Below, piece by piece: positions 7,886-14,949 of a stretch of DNA of 64,000 bases. The stretch lies in assembly GCF_036409155.1 (NCBI RefSeq), contig NZ_JAZGLW010000001.1, positions 1,116,001-1,180,000 on the forward strand, written 5' to 3'. Position 1 is the stretch's first letter. Each line of letters starts with the position of its first letter. A program made the translations under genes and the position numbers. This stretch comes from Mycobacterium sp. 050128 (GTDB taxonomy: Bacteria; Actinomycetota; Actinomycetes; Mycobacteriales; Mycobacteriaceae). Below the pieces are notes generated by a model that worked only from the letters and a program-made list of their open reading frames with translations, ran no database searches and was not told the DNA's origin.

Positions 7886-9075
7886 GGCAGGAAACGTCTT
7901 TCGCTGACGATCCGGCGTACGGCATCGTTGTCCGCGCCCAGTTCGGCGGCCCGGCGGTGCGACGGCGGCGGCTGTGGCGGCGGCGCCGGGCATTCCGACG
8001 CCGACGCCGTGCCGGGCAGGGCCGCATAGCCCGCGGCGATCCCCGCCATCGACAGCTGGATCAACTCGCCGCCACCGCGGGCCAGCGATTCGGCCACGGC
8101 CACGGCGGCTTGCAGGCCGGTGAGCGGATCGGCGATGGCGTCCCCGCAGAACACCGGGCCATCTCCGCCGACACCGACCAGGCCGCCGGCCACCGCAGCG
8201 TCGTCGCCGAATGCGGACCTGCCGGGGTTCTGGTCATACCCGCTGATACGCAACCAGATTCGGCCCGCTCGCGGCGCAAGACGGTCCGGGCCCAAACCCC
8301 GCCGCGCCAGCGCCGCGGGCCGCGAGCCCTCGATCACGATGTCGGCGACCGCAAGCAGCTCGCGCAGCTCGTCGGCCTGGCCCTCGAAATCGAGGCAATA
8401 GGAGAGCTTTTCGGCGTTCATCCAGTCGAAGAATTCGCGATTCCCGGCCCGGGTGCCGTCCGGGCGTTGTGGGCTTTCGACTTTGACGACGGTGGCTCCG
8501 GCGCGGGCCAGCAGCTGCCCGCAGAGCGGGCCGGCCCACATCGACGACAGGTCGGCCACCAGCAGGCCCGCGACACCCCGGGCGGCGCCCGTGCTGCCCA
8601 GTCGCTCGACCCGCCCCGGCGCCTCGGCGGCCTCGCCCAGGCCGGCCGCCGGCATGTCGAGCAGACTTGTCCGCTCGATGATCGACGAGACGAGACGCGT
8701 TGCGGCCCAACGCTGCAGCGTTGGCCAGGGATCGGCGGGCACCTCGTCAACTTCCAATAGCGCGGGGACGGCGGCAATGTCGTCGGGGCGCGACAGCGTG
8801 AGGGCGCACCAACCGTCGCGCGCCGAGAGCAGCCGGGTAGCACCGCCGGCCGAAATCCGGCCGCCGCGGCTCAATCCGAGCAATCCGGCCCGGCCGGCCA
8901 GCAGCGTGGCGGCATCGACGGTGATGCCCAGATGACCGCCGACCGCCGTCGCGACCTGCTCGGCGCGGGCCAGCACCTCGGCGCGAGAGAAGTCCGGCGG
9001 CCCGCCGGGCAGGCCGGTCAGGCAGGCCAGCCCGCTGCTTCCCCACCGGGATGCCGCGTTGCTCACCTGGACCAT
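7879..9075 (-). CDS. Family III (CaiB/BaiF-type) CoA-transferase with unusual N-terminal half
   Basis: A 398-residue protein whose second half (from about residue 165) begins with the usual N-terminal block of class III CoA-transferases: DLSSMWAGPLCGQLLARAGA, then VVKVESPQRPDGTR, the NAEK segment and a second domain start ISGYDQNPG. The first 160 residues look instead like the C-terminal part of such an enzyme (DGWCALTLSRPDD followed by a helical region), giving an order that seems permuted, or what is left of a two-domain enzyme. Such enzymes move CoA between carboxylic acids. It lies between the double-hotdog gene (12-base gap) and the amidohydrolase (7-base overlap), suggesting a shared acyl-CoA or amide degradation route. 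Substrate unknown. Confidence 0.85.
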   Translation of the reverse strand: MVQVSNAASRWGSSGLACLTGLPGGPPDFSRAEVLARAEQVATAVGGHLGITVDAATLLAGRAGLLGLSRGGRISAGGATRLLSARDGWCALTLSRPDDIAAVPALLEVDEVPADPWPTLQRWAATRLVSSIIERTSLLDMPAAGLGEAAEAPGRVERLGSTGAARGVAGLLVADLSSMWAGPLCGQLLARAGATVVKVESPQRPDGTRAGNREFFDWMNAEKLSYCLDFEGQADELRELLAVADIVIEGSRPAALARRGLGPDRLAPRAGRIWLRISGYDQNPGRSAFGDDAAVAGGLVGVGGDGPVFCGDAIADPLTGLQAAVAVAESLARGGGELIQLSMAGIAAGYAALPGTASASECPAPPPQPPPSHRRAAELGADNDAVRRIVSERRFLPC

Positions 9076-9087
9076 TGTGCGCGCGGT

Positions 9088-10092
9088 TCAGAAGTGCAGC
9101 GCGCGCAGTCGCCAGTCCAGCACCGGCCGCTCGGGCTGTTCGGCCCCGTCACCGACCGCGTAGACCAGCGATCGCAGTCCCAGCTCGCCCCCGTCGGCCG
9201 ACTCGACATGCAGTTCGCTGTACAGGGTGTCGCCCTCGTACACCGGCCCGGTGTGATCGCACGACTGCCAGCCCAGCACGGTGCCCAGATTGGGCAGCAG
9301 CCTGTTGGCCTGCGCGAACGCCAGCCCGATGGTGTGGCCGCCATACACCAGCCGGCGCCCGCCGGAGCGTGAATCATGATGTGCGGCAGCGATATTCAGG
9401 GTAAGCCGGGCCAGCTCGGGTGCACTGCTGACGACGTCGCCGGTGCTGTGCAGCACCCTACCCGCCAGTGCGGTGTCGAAATGCGGCCCGGGCACTCGCT
9501 TTCGGAAGGCCTCACCGTTCCAGTGCGCCGCCGGCGCGACGGACGGGGGTGCCGCATCGGCGCCGATCGTCGTCATATCGTCGGCGGGCGCGTTATCGGG
9601 GTCGAAGTCCGGGCTCGCGGGCAACATGGCGCAGCGGTAGAAATCGAGCACCAATCGATCGGCCTGGTCGATCGTGGTCATCCGCAGCGCAGCAAGACCC
9701 GTCGGGGCCCGGCCGGGCTTGGCCGAGTTGGTGCGCAGCCCAACGACTTCGGTGCGAGTGTAGAGGGAGTCGCCGATGACCGGGAATCGGTGGAATGTCA
9801 GGCCGCGGTAGAACAGGTTCGCTTTGACCCGCGCAGTGACCAGCGTGCTCTGCCCGATGGCGACGTCGCAGACCAGCCCCGGGTGCGCCAGCGGTCCGGG
9901 CGCGCCAATCACCGCGACACACAGCTCGGCGTCCAGGGCCAGGCGCAGCCGGTCCCCGAGGATCGCCTGATGCGCGGCGGCCATGCCCGCCGACAGCGTC
10001 GCCACCGGTGCCCAGTCGAAGACCTGGCCCCTGGACAGATCGTCGAAGTACGGCCCGCCTTCGCGGATTCCCGCATACCCGTTACCCGTCAC
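9088..10092 (-). CDS. Double-hotdog (MaoC-like) protein, Rv0216-like
   Basis: A 334-residue protein made of two hotdog halves, in the R-specific enoyl-CoA hydratase superfamily. The N-terminal half begins GGPYFDDLSRGQVF, typical of MaoC-like domains, and the C-terminal half carries LNIAAAHHDSRSGGRRLVYGG where the hydratase motif would lie; the catalytic Asp-His pair is not in textbook spacing, so activity is uncertain. The start is GTG at 10092. It leads an operon with the CoA-transferase and amidohydrolase and diverges from fadE3 by about 57 bases, fitting a role in acyl-CoA metabolism. The M. tuberculosis counterpart Rv0216 has a solved structure with a double-hotdog fold; its true substrate is, to my knowledge, undefined. 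Confidence 0.9.
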   Translation of the reverse strand: MTGNGYAGIREGGPYFDDLSRGQVFDWAPVATLSAGMAAAHQAILGDRLRLALDAELCVAVIGAPGPLAHPGLVCDVAIGQSTLVTARVKANLFYRGLTFHRFPVIGDSLYTRTEVVGLRTNSAKPGRAPTGLAALRMTTIDQADRLVLDFYRCAMLPASPDFDPDNAPADDMTTIGADAAPPSVAPAAHWNGEAFRKRVPGPHFDTALAGRVLHSTGDVVSSAPELARLTLNIAAAHHDSRSGGRRLVYGGHTIGLAFAQANRLLPNLGTVLGWQSCDHTGPVYEGDTLYSELHVESADGGELGLRSLVYAVGDGAEQPERPVLDWRLRALHF

Positions 10093-10149
10093 AACGCCTC
10101 ATGCTGGCAGGCTGTCGAATCGGGGGTCAATGCAGGAGGGTTGTCGGAG

Positions 10150-11295
10150 TTGGACGACGAAGAAGACATGCTGGTCGCCACGGTGCGGGCGTTCATCGAC
10201 CGTGAGGTCAAACCGACGGTCCGCGAGGTCGAGCACGCCAACGCCTACCCCGAGGCGTGGATCGAGCAGATGAAGCGGATCGGCATCTACGGCCTGGCCA
10301 TCCCCGAGGAATACGGCGGCTCGCCGGTCTCGATGCCCGGGTATGTGCGGGTCACCCAGGAGCTGGCCCGCGGCTGGATGAGCCTGGCCGGCGCGATGGG
10401 CGGCCACACCGTGGTCGCCAAGCTGCTGGTGTTGTTCGGCACCGAGGAGCAGAAGCGGACCTACCTGCCGCGGATGGCCACCGGCCAGGTGCGGGCCACG
10501 ATGGCACTGACCGAGCCCGGCGGCGGCTCCGACCTGCAGAACATGTCGACCACCGCGCTGCCCGACGGCTCCGGTGGCCTGCTGATCAACGGCGCCAAAA
10601 CCTGGATCAGCAACGCGCGTCATTCCGGGCTGATCGCGTTGCTGTGCAAAACCGACCCGCAGGCCACACCGCGCCATAAGGGCATCTCGATCGTGCTTGT
10701 GGAGCAGGGGCCGGGTCTGACGATCTCCCGGGATCTACCCAAGCTCGGCTACAAGGGCGTCGAGTCGTGCGAGCTGTCCTTCGACAACTTCGCCGCTCCC
10801 ACGTCCGCCGTCCTGGGAGACCTTATGGGCGAGGGCTTTTCGCAGATGATGAAGGGCCTCGAGACCGGGCGCATCCAAGTGGCGTCCCGCGCCCTGGGCG
10901 TGGCGACCGCGGCGCTCGAGGACGCGTTGGCGTATGCGCAGCAGCGGGAGAGCTTCGGCAAGCCGATCTGGAAACATCAGGCCGTCGGCAACTACCTGGC
11001 CGACATGGCCACCAAGCTCACCGCCGCCCGCCAGCTCACCCGGTACGCCGCGCAGCGTTACGACAGCGGCGAACGTTGCGACATGGAAGCCGGGATGGCA
11101 AAACTGTTCGCCTCCGAGATCGCGATGGAGATCGCGCTGAACGCGGTGCGCATCCACGGCGGCTACGGCTACTCCACCGAGTACGACGTCGAGCGCTACT
11201 TTCGCGACGCGCCCCTGATGATCGTCGGCGAGGGCACGAATGAGATCCAACGCAATGTGATAGCCGGCCAGCTGGTGGCCCGAGGCGGGATCTAA
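10150..11295 (+). CDS. fadE3: Acyl-CoA dehydrogenase FadE3
   Basis: An FAD-dependent acyl-CoA dehydrogenase that introduces the first double bond in beta-oxidation. Signatures: ATMALTEPGGGSDLQNMSTT (FAD/substrate motif 1), the WISNA segment, and the C-terminal VGEGTNEIQRNVIAGQL with the glutamate expected as catalytic base. The reading frame stays open far upstream only because it is antisense to the neighbouring gene. The TTG at 10150 lies nine bases behind GGAGGG (10135-10140) and gives about 381 residues; TTG at 10141 and ATG at 10168 are alternatives. Divergent from the Rv0216-like gene. Corresponds to Rv0215c. Confidence 0.92.
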   Translation: MDDEEDMLVATVRAFIDREVKPTVREVEHANAYPEAWIEQMKRIGIYGLAIPEEYGGSPVSMPGYVRVTQELARGWMSLAGAMGGHTVVAKLLVLFGTEEQKRTYLPRMATGQVRATMALTEPGGGSDLQNMSTTALPDGSGGLLINGAKTWISNARHSGLIALLCKTDPQATPRHKGISIVLVEQGPGLTISRDLPKLGYKGVESCELSFDNFAAPTSAVLGDLMGEGFSQMMKGLETGRIQVASRALGVATAALEDALAYAQQRESFGKPIWKHQAVGNYLADMATKLTAARQLTRYAAQRYDSGERCDMEAGMAKLFASEIAMEIALNAVRIHGGYGYSTEYDVERYFRDAPLMIVGEGTNEIQRNVIAGQLVARGGI

Positions 11296-11406
11296 GCGGG
11301 GCTGCATCGGCGCTTGACCTCCGCTTGTGCGCTATATTTGCCTGACTTGCGCACCAGCAAACCGGCGCGGGAGTAAACCTATTGGACCGAAAGAAAGTCG
11401 GTTGCC

Positions 11407-11874
11407 ATGAGTTATCCCCCAGGGCCGTACGAGGGCTCCCCCGAGTGGCAGGGCCAACCGCAGCAACCGGAGTGGCAAGGTCAGCCCCAGCAACCGGAGT
11501 GGCAGGGTCAGCCCCAGCAACCGGGCTGGCAGCAGCCACCACAACCGGGTTGGCCGGCCCAGCAGCCGGGCGCCTGGCCGGGCCAGCAGGAACCGGATAA
11601 CTACCTCGTCTGGGCGATTCTGTGCACGGTGCTGTGCTGCCTGCCGTTCGGGATCATCTCGCTTGTCTACTCCAACAAGGTTTCCGGACTCTGGGCGCAG
11701 GGCCGGGTCGCCGAGGCGCAGGAAGCGTCCAGCAACGCCAAGAAGTGGGCGATCATCGGCGCCATCGCCGGCGGCGTCACATACGCGATCGTCGCGATCC
11801 TGTACATCGTCATCGCCGTGGTCGCCGTGTCGAGTATCCCGTCGACGACCAGCACCACCTTCGGGGGCTACTGA
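11407..11874 (+). CDS. CD225/dispanin family membrane protein with Pro/Gln repeats
   Basis: A 155-residue protein: residues 1-62 are rich in Pro, Gln, Gly and Trp, with a nine-residue unit PEWQGQPQQ present three times, followed by a CD225/dispanin domain. The first hydrophobic segment NYLVWAILCTVLCCLPFGII has the double cysteine and the conserved P-F-G; the loop VYSNKVSGLWAQGRVAEAQE and a second membrane helix at about 115-142 follow. Mycobacterial proteins of this shape sit in the inner membrane with the proline-rich tail in the cytoplasm; function is unknown. ATG at 11407 is the first good start. The 3' end overlaps the convergent hydratase gene by seven bases. Confidence 0.85.
   Translation: MSYPPGPYEGSPEWQGQPQQPEWQGQPQQPEWQGQPQQPGWQQPPQPGWPAQQPGAWPGQQEPDNYLVWAILCTVLCCLPFGIISLVYSNKVSGLWAQGRVAEAQEASSNAKKWAIIGAIAGGVTYAIVAILYIVIAVVAVSSIPSTTSTTFGGY
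11443..11523 (+). repeat. Three tandem 27-base repeats inside the CD225 gene
   Basis: Units 11443-11469, 11470-11496 and 11497-11523 each encode EWQGQPQQP. Units two and three are almost identical and unit one differs at a few third positions. The in-frame 27-base period means copy number could vary between strains without breaking the gene. Confidence 0.85.
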
Positions 11875-12836
11875 GAAATCGGTTGCGCGCCAACGTAAGT
11901 CGCATCGATTAGCCCCCAGCGCAGCGCCGTCTCGACGCCGACTGTCCGCCCGGACAGCACCAGGTAGGCCGTTCGCCAGCGGCCGATGCGGCGTGTGATG
12001 CTGACCGTTCCGCCGGCGCCAGGGATCAAACCGAGGCTCAGTTCCGGTAGCCCGAAGACCGAATCCTGCTGCGCCTCAACCCACCCGCAGAATGCGGCCA
12101 TCTCCAAGCCGCTGCCCAGCACCCGGCCGTGCAGCTGGGCGCGGCAGGACCTGCCGAGCTTGGCGGTCAGCGCGTCGAGCGCCAGCGCCGGGCTGTGACG
12201 GGTGCGGCCCAGGTGCGCGCTCGCGGGATCGGCGAAGGTGCCGAATTCGGCGAGATCCCCCCCGCTGCAAAACGATGGGCCGTTGCCGCTCAACACGATC
12301 CCGGTGACCGACGGATCGAGTTGCGCGACGGTCAGTGCCTCCAGCAATGCCGCGCGCGCATCGGTGGAAAACGCGTTGTGGCGACTTGGGCGGTTGAACG
12401 TGATCAGCAGGGTATCCCCGTCGCGCTCGGCCCGCACCGGGTCGGGAATCTCGGGCATCCGGGCCGGGCCGCGTTCGGCGAGCCAGCGCGCGAACTCCGG
12501 CCCGGCCTGCAGGGTGGAGTAGGCCAGCGATTCGGTCACCACTGCGGCCAGCGTCGGGCCATCGGGCGCCATCGCGCGCAACACGTCGTCGCAGACGCTG
12601 CTGGCCTGCGGCCAGTGCTCACAACGCTTGCGCAGCTCGGCGAGCGTCTCGGGGACAGAATCGACGGTGATCACCCGCCGGTCGTCGCAGATGTCCTCGG
12701 TCAGCGTGAAAGTCGCTGTGTCCAGCCATGATTCGTCATGTGCGATCTCAGCGGCCGATCCGACGCCGACGACCACGCCGGGTGGCGACGACAGGCCCGC
12801 CTCCGGCGCACTCGATACGTCGACCACCCGGAACAT
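11868..12836 (-). CDS. Enoyl-CoA hydratase/isomerase family protein
   Basis: A 322-residue crotonase-fold protein. The conserved core starts at about residue 135: LLITFNRPSRHNAFS, then the oxyanion-hole segment GNGPSFCSGGDLAEFG, the second oxyanion block AQLHGRVLGSGLEMAAFCGW and the downstream ELSLGLIPGAGGT. The usual catalytic glutamate region is preserved in LPELSLG. The first 130 residues are an N-terminal extension not typical of the family. The start at 12836 lies three bases after the stop of fadD4 on the same strand, so the two form an operon, and an activated fatty acid from FadD4 is a natural substrate source. From memory this gene is not at the same place in M. tuberculosis. Exact reaction unknown. 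Confidence 0.88.
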   Translation of the reverse strand: MFRVVDVSSAPEAGLSSPPGVVVGVGSAAEIAHDESWLDTATFTLTEDICDDRRVITVDSVPETLAELRKRCEHWPQASSVCDDVLRAMAPDGPTLAAVVTESLAYSTLQAGPEFARWLAERGPARMPEIPDPVRAERDGDTLLITFNRPSRHNAFSTDARAALLEALTVAQLDPSVTGIVLSGNGPSFCSGGDLAEFGTFADPASAHLGRTRHSPALALDALTAKLGRSCRAQLHGRVLGSGLEMAAFCGWVEAQQDSVFGLPELSLGLIPGAGGTVSITRRIGRWRTAYLVLSGRTVGVETALRWGLIDATYVGAQPISQ

Positions 12837-12839
12837 CGG

Positions 12840-14357
12840 TCACACCGAATACTTCTCGATCAGCGCATTCTTGTAGAGCTTGCCGGTGTCGGTGCGGGGC
12901 AGCTGCGTCTCGAACGCGATCGAGCGCGGGCATTTGAAGTGCGCCAGTCGGTCTCGCAGCCACGCCATCAGCTCGTCACCGAACTCGTCGCCGGCGTCGG
13001 CCTCCTCGACGGTCTGCACGGCCGCCACCACCCGCTGACCCATCTCGTCGTCGGGCACCCCAAACACCGCGGCGTCCAGCACCTTCGGGTGGGTGACCAG
13101 AAGATTCTCGGCTTCCTGCGGATAGATGTTCACCCCGCCGGAGATGATCATGTGGTGGCGCCGGTCGGTCAGGTATAGGTAACCCTCTTCGTCGAGGTAG
13201 CCGATGTCGCCGACGGTGGTCCAACCGCGCTCGTCACGGGATGAGGCGGTTTTCGTTGGGTCGTTGAGGTATTCGAACGAAGCTCCGCCTTCGAAGTAGA
13301 TCTCGCCGGCCTCACCGGGCGGCAGCTCGTTGCCGTTCTCGTCGAGAATGTGCACGGCGCCGCCCATCGGTTTGCCGACCGAACCCGGATGCGCCAGCCA
13401 GTCCTCGGCGAAGATCAGCGTCGACCCGTGTGCTTCCGAAGACGCGTAATACTCGTCGACGATCGGTCCCCACCAGTCGATCATCTGCTTCTTGATCTGC
13501 ACCGGGCACGGCGCCGCGGCGTGCATCACCCGCTTGAGGCTGGACAGGTCGTACGAATCACGAACGTCCTGAGGTAGTTTCAGCATCCGGACGAACATGG
13601 CCGGCACGAACTGGCCGTGGGTGATCCGGTGCCGCTGGATGGCGTCCAGCGTGCCCTCGGCATCGAAGCGCTCCATCACGACCGTGGTGAGACCCGCGGC
13701 CTGCACCGTCATAGACCACACTGACGGCGCGGTGTGATACAGCGGGGCGGGACTCAGATAGACGGTGTCGCTGTCCATCCAGAAGCCGACCAGAGCCGAC
13801 ATCATGCCCGGGGCGTCTTCCGGTGGGACGTGCGGCAATGCGCGTTTGATCCCCTTGGGCCGGCCGGTGGTGCCCGAGGAGTACTGCAACAGGTCGCCCT
13901 CGATCTCGTCATCGATCGGGGTATCCGGTTGATTTGCAACGCATTCCGGGTAGCGCTCCCAGCCCGGCAGGTCACCGTCGGCGATCAGCAGCAGCTCGGG
14001 CAGACCGTTCGGCAGATGCTCGGCCAGCCCGGCGAGGGTGTCGCGTAGCGCCGCCGAGCCGACGATCGCCTTGGCGTTGCTGTTGTCGATGATGTAGGCC
14101 GCCTCGGCCGCGGTCAGGTGCGTGTTGATCGGCACGTAGTACAGGCCGCTGCGCCGGGCTGCCCACATGACGGCGTGAATGTGCTGATTGTTCTCCATCA
14201 AGATCGCGACGCTGTCGCCCTCGCGCAGGCCCGCCTGACGGAACCGGTGCGCCAGCCGGTTGGCCCGCGCTTCCAGTTCATCGAAGGTGACGACCGTTCC
14301 CGATGGGTACAGAATGATCGCCGGTTTGTCGGCGCCGAGGTAGGGGCGGATCTGCAT
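12840..14357 (-). CDS. fadD4: Acyl-CoA synthetase FadD4
   Basis: A 505-residue adenylate-forming enzyme that activates a fatty or related carboxylic acid with ATP and CoA. The AMP-binding P-loop LLQYSSGTTGRPKGIKR, the motif YYASSEAHGST, the hinge region GWTTVGDIGYLDEEGYLYLTDR and the C-terminal catalytic lysine context PRTDTGKLYKNAL are all in order and at usual spacing. No signal peptide or fused domain. It heads a two-gene minus-strand unit with the hydratase-like gene. Corresponds to Rv0214. Chain-length preference cannot be read from the sequence. Confidence 0.93.
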   Translation of the reverse strand: MQIRPYLGADKPAIILYPSGTVVTFDELEARANRLAHRFRQAGLREGDSVAILMENNQHIHAVMWAARRSGLYYVPINTHLTAAEAAYIIDNSNAKAIVGSAALRDTLAGLAEHLPNGLPELLLIADGDLPGWERYPECVANQPDTPIDDEIEGDLLQYSSGTTGRPKGIKRALPHVPPEDAPGMMSALVGFWMDSDTVYLSPAPLYHTAPSVWSMTVQAAGLTTVVMERFDAEGTLDAIQRHRITHGQFVPAMFVRMLKLPQDVRDSYDLSSLKRVMHAAAPCPVQIKKQMIDWWGPIVDEYYASSEAHGSTLIFAEDWLAHPGSVGKPMGGAVHILDENGNELPPGEAGEIYFEGGASFEYLNDPTKTASSRDERGWTTVGDIGYLDEEGYLYLTDRRHHMIISGGVNIYPQEAENLLVTHPKVLDAAVFGVPDDEMGQRVVAAVQTVEEADAGDEFGDELMAWLRDRLAHFKCPRSIAFETQLPRTDTGKLYKNALIEKYSV

Positions 14358-14505
14358 GCGAAGACTGTACCGCCGCCAAATTTGACGGGTGTCAAGTGGC
14401 CGGGCGGTGATTCCGGATGCGGCCCATGGCCGGTGTCGGGATCACAATTCGATGATCTTCAACGGCGCCGCCGCCGTGCGACTTGCGCTGGTAAGAACTA
14501 CCGCG

Positions 14506-14796
14506 TCAGCCGTGCGGCGCCTCGGAGATCTTGCTGTCCGGCTTGCCCAATGTTTGGCACCAGGTCTGTGCGGACAGTCGCGTCGCGGAAATCTCCAAAT
14601 TGGCCGGGTCCTGACCGCTCTTGTCCTTCAGCATTTTGCTGACCTCGTCGTTCTGCTTCTTCTCGTCCTGGGTGGTGAAGTCCTTGCACTTGGTGTCGCC
14701 GCCGGTGTTGATCACCTGTGACGCGGAACATCCGCTGAACAAGATTCCCGCCGCCGCAACCGCTATCGCGAGCACGGGGGTTGTCGTTGACTTCAT
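14506..14796 (-). CDS. Small secreted lipoprotein, HdeA-like
   Basis: A 96-residue protein with a hydrophobic leader and a lipobox-like LFSGC (Cys23), so probably lipidated and exported. The mature part has a C...DF..QDEKKQ...S segment and a second cysteine before the end (AQTWCQTLG), the two-cysteine pattern of the acid-stress chaperone HdeA/HdeB group; mycobacteria carry several such small proteins. The ATG at 14796 is preceded by GGGAGG nine bases upstream, and a credible promoter lies 30-60 bases further up. It stands alone between the pckA terminator and fadD4. In M. tuberculosis this place is, from memory, held by nadR and Rv0213c. Lipoprotein call is good; HdeA link is inference. Confidence 0.72.
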   Translation of the reverse strand: MKSTTTPVLAIAVAAAGILFSGCSASQVINTGGDTKCKDFTTQDEKKQNDEVSKMLKDKSGQDPANLEISATRLSAQTWCQTLGKPDSKISEAPHG

Positions 14797-14825
14797 CGTC
14801 GGCCTCCCAAGATCGGACTGTTAGC

Positions 14826-14854
14826 TATCTATACACCGCAGCGTGCTGTTCCAA
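14826..14854 (-). promoter_or_regulatory. Promoter for the small lipoprotein gene
   Basis: On the minus strand TTGGAA (14849-14854) and TAGATA (14826-14831) are 17 bases apart, a good SigA-type pair, 30 bases before the ATG with its GGGAGG ribosome site. It sits directly beyond the pckA terminator. Confidence 0.5.
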
Positions 14855-14863
14855 ACAAGGCAC

Positions 14864-14935
14864 GCAAAAATTAGCCGAGCAAACACAGAATCGCGTGCCG
14901 CGCGACGTCAGTCGGCGCGACTCCGTGTCTGCTCG
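14864..14935 (-). terminator. Intrinsic-type terminator of pckA
   Basis: Downstream of the pckA stop, bases 14916-14935 and 14876-14895 form a 20-base-pair stem with a 20-base loop. On the minus-strand RNA every position pairs if G-U wobbles are allowed, whereas the plus-strand copy has A-C mismatches at those positions, so the hairpin belongs to pckA. A run of five U (14866-14870) follows six bases after the stem. This is an unusually strong stem for a mycobacterial terminator. Confidence 0.75.
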
Positions 14936-14949
14936 CGATGTAAGGCGAG

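Noticed and set aside
9376..10149. A 258-residue N-terminal extension of fadE3
   Set aside because: It is antisense to the Rv0216-like gene, and a ribosome site lies before TTG 10150.
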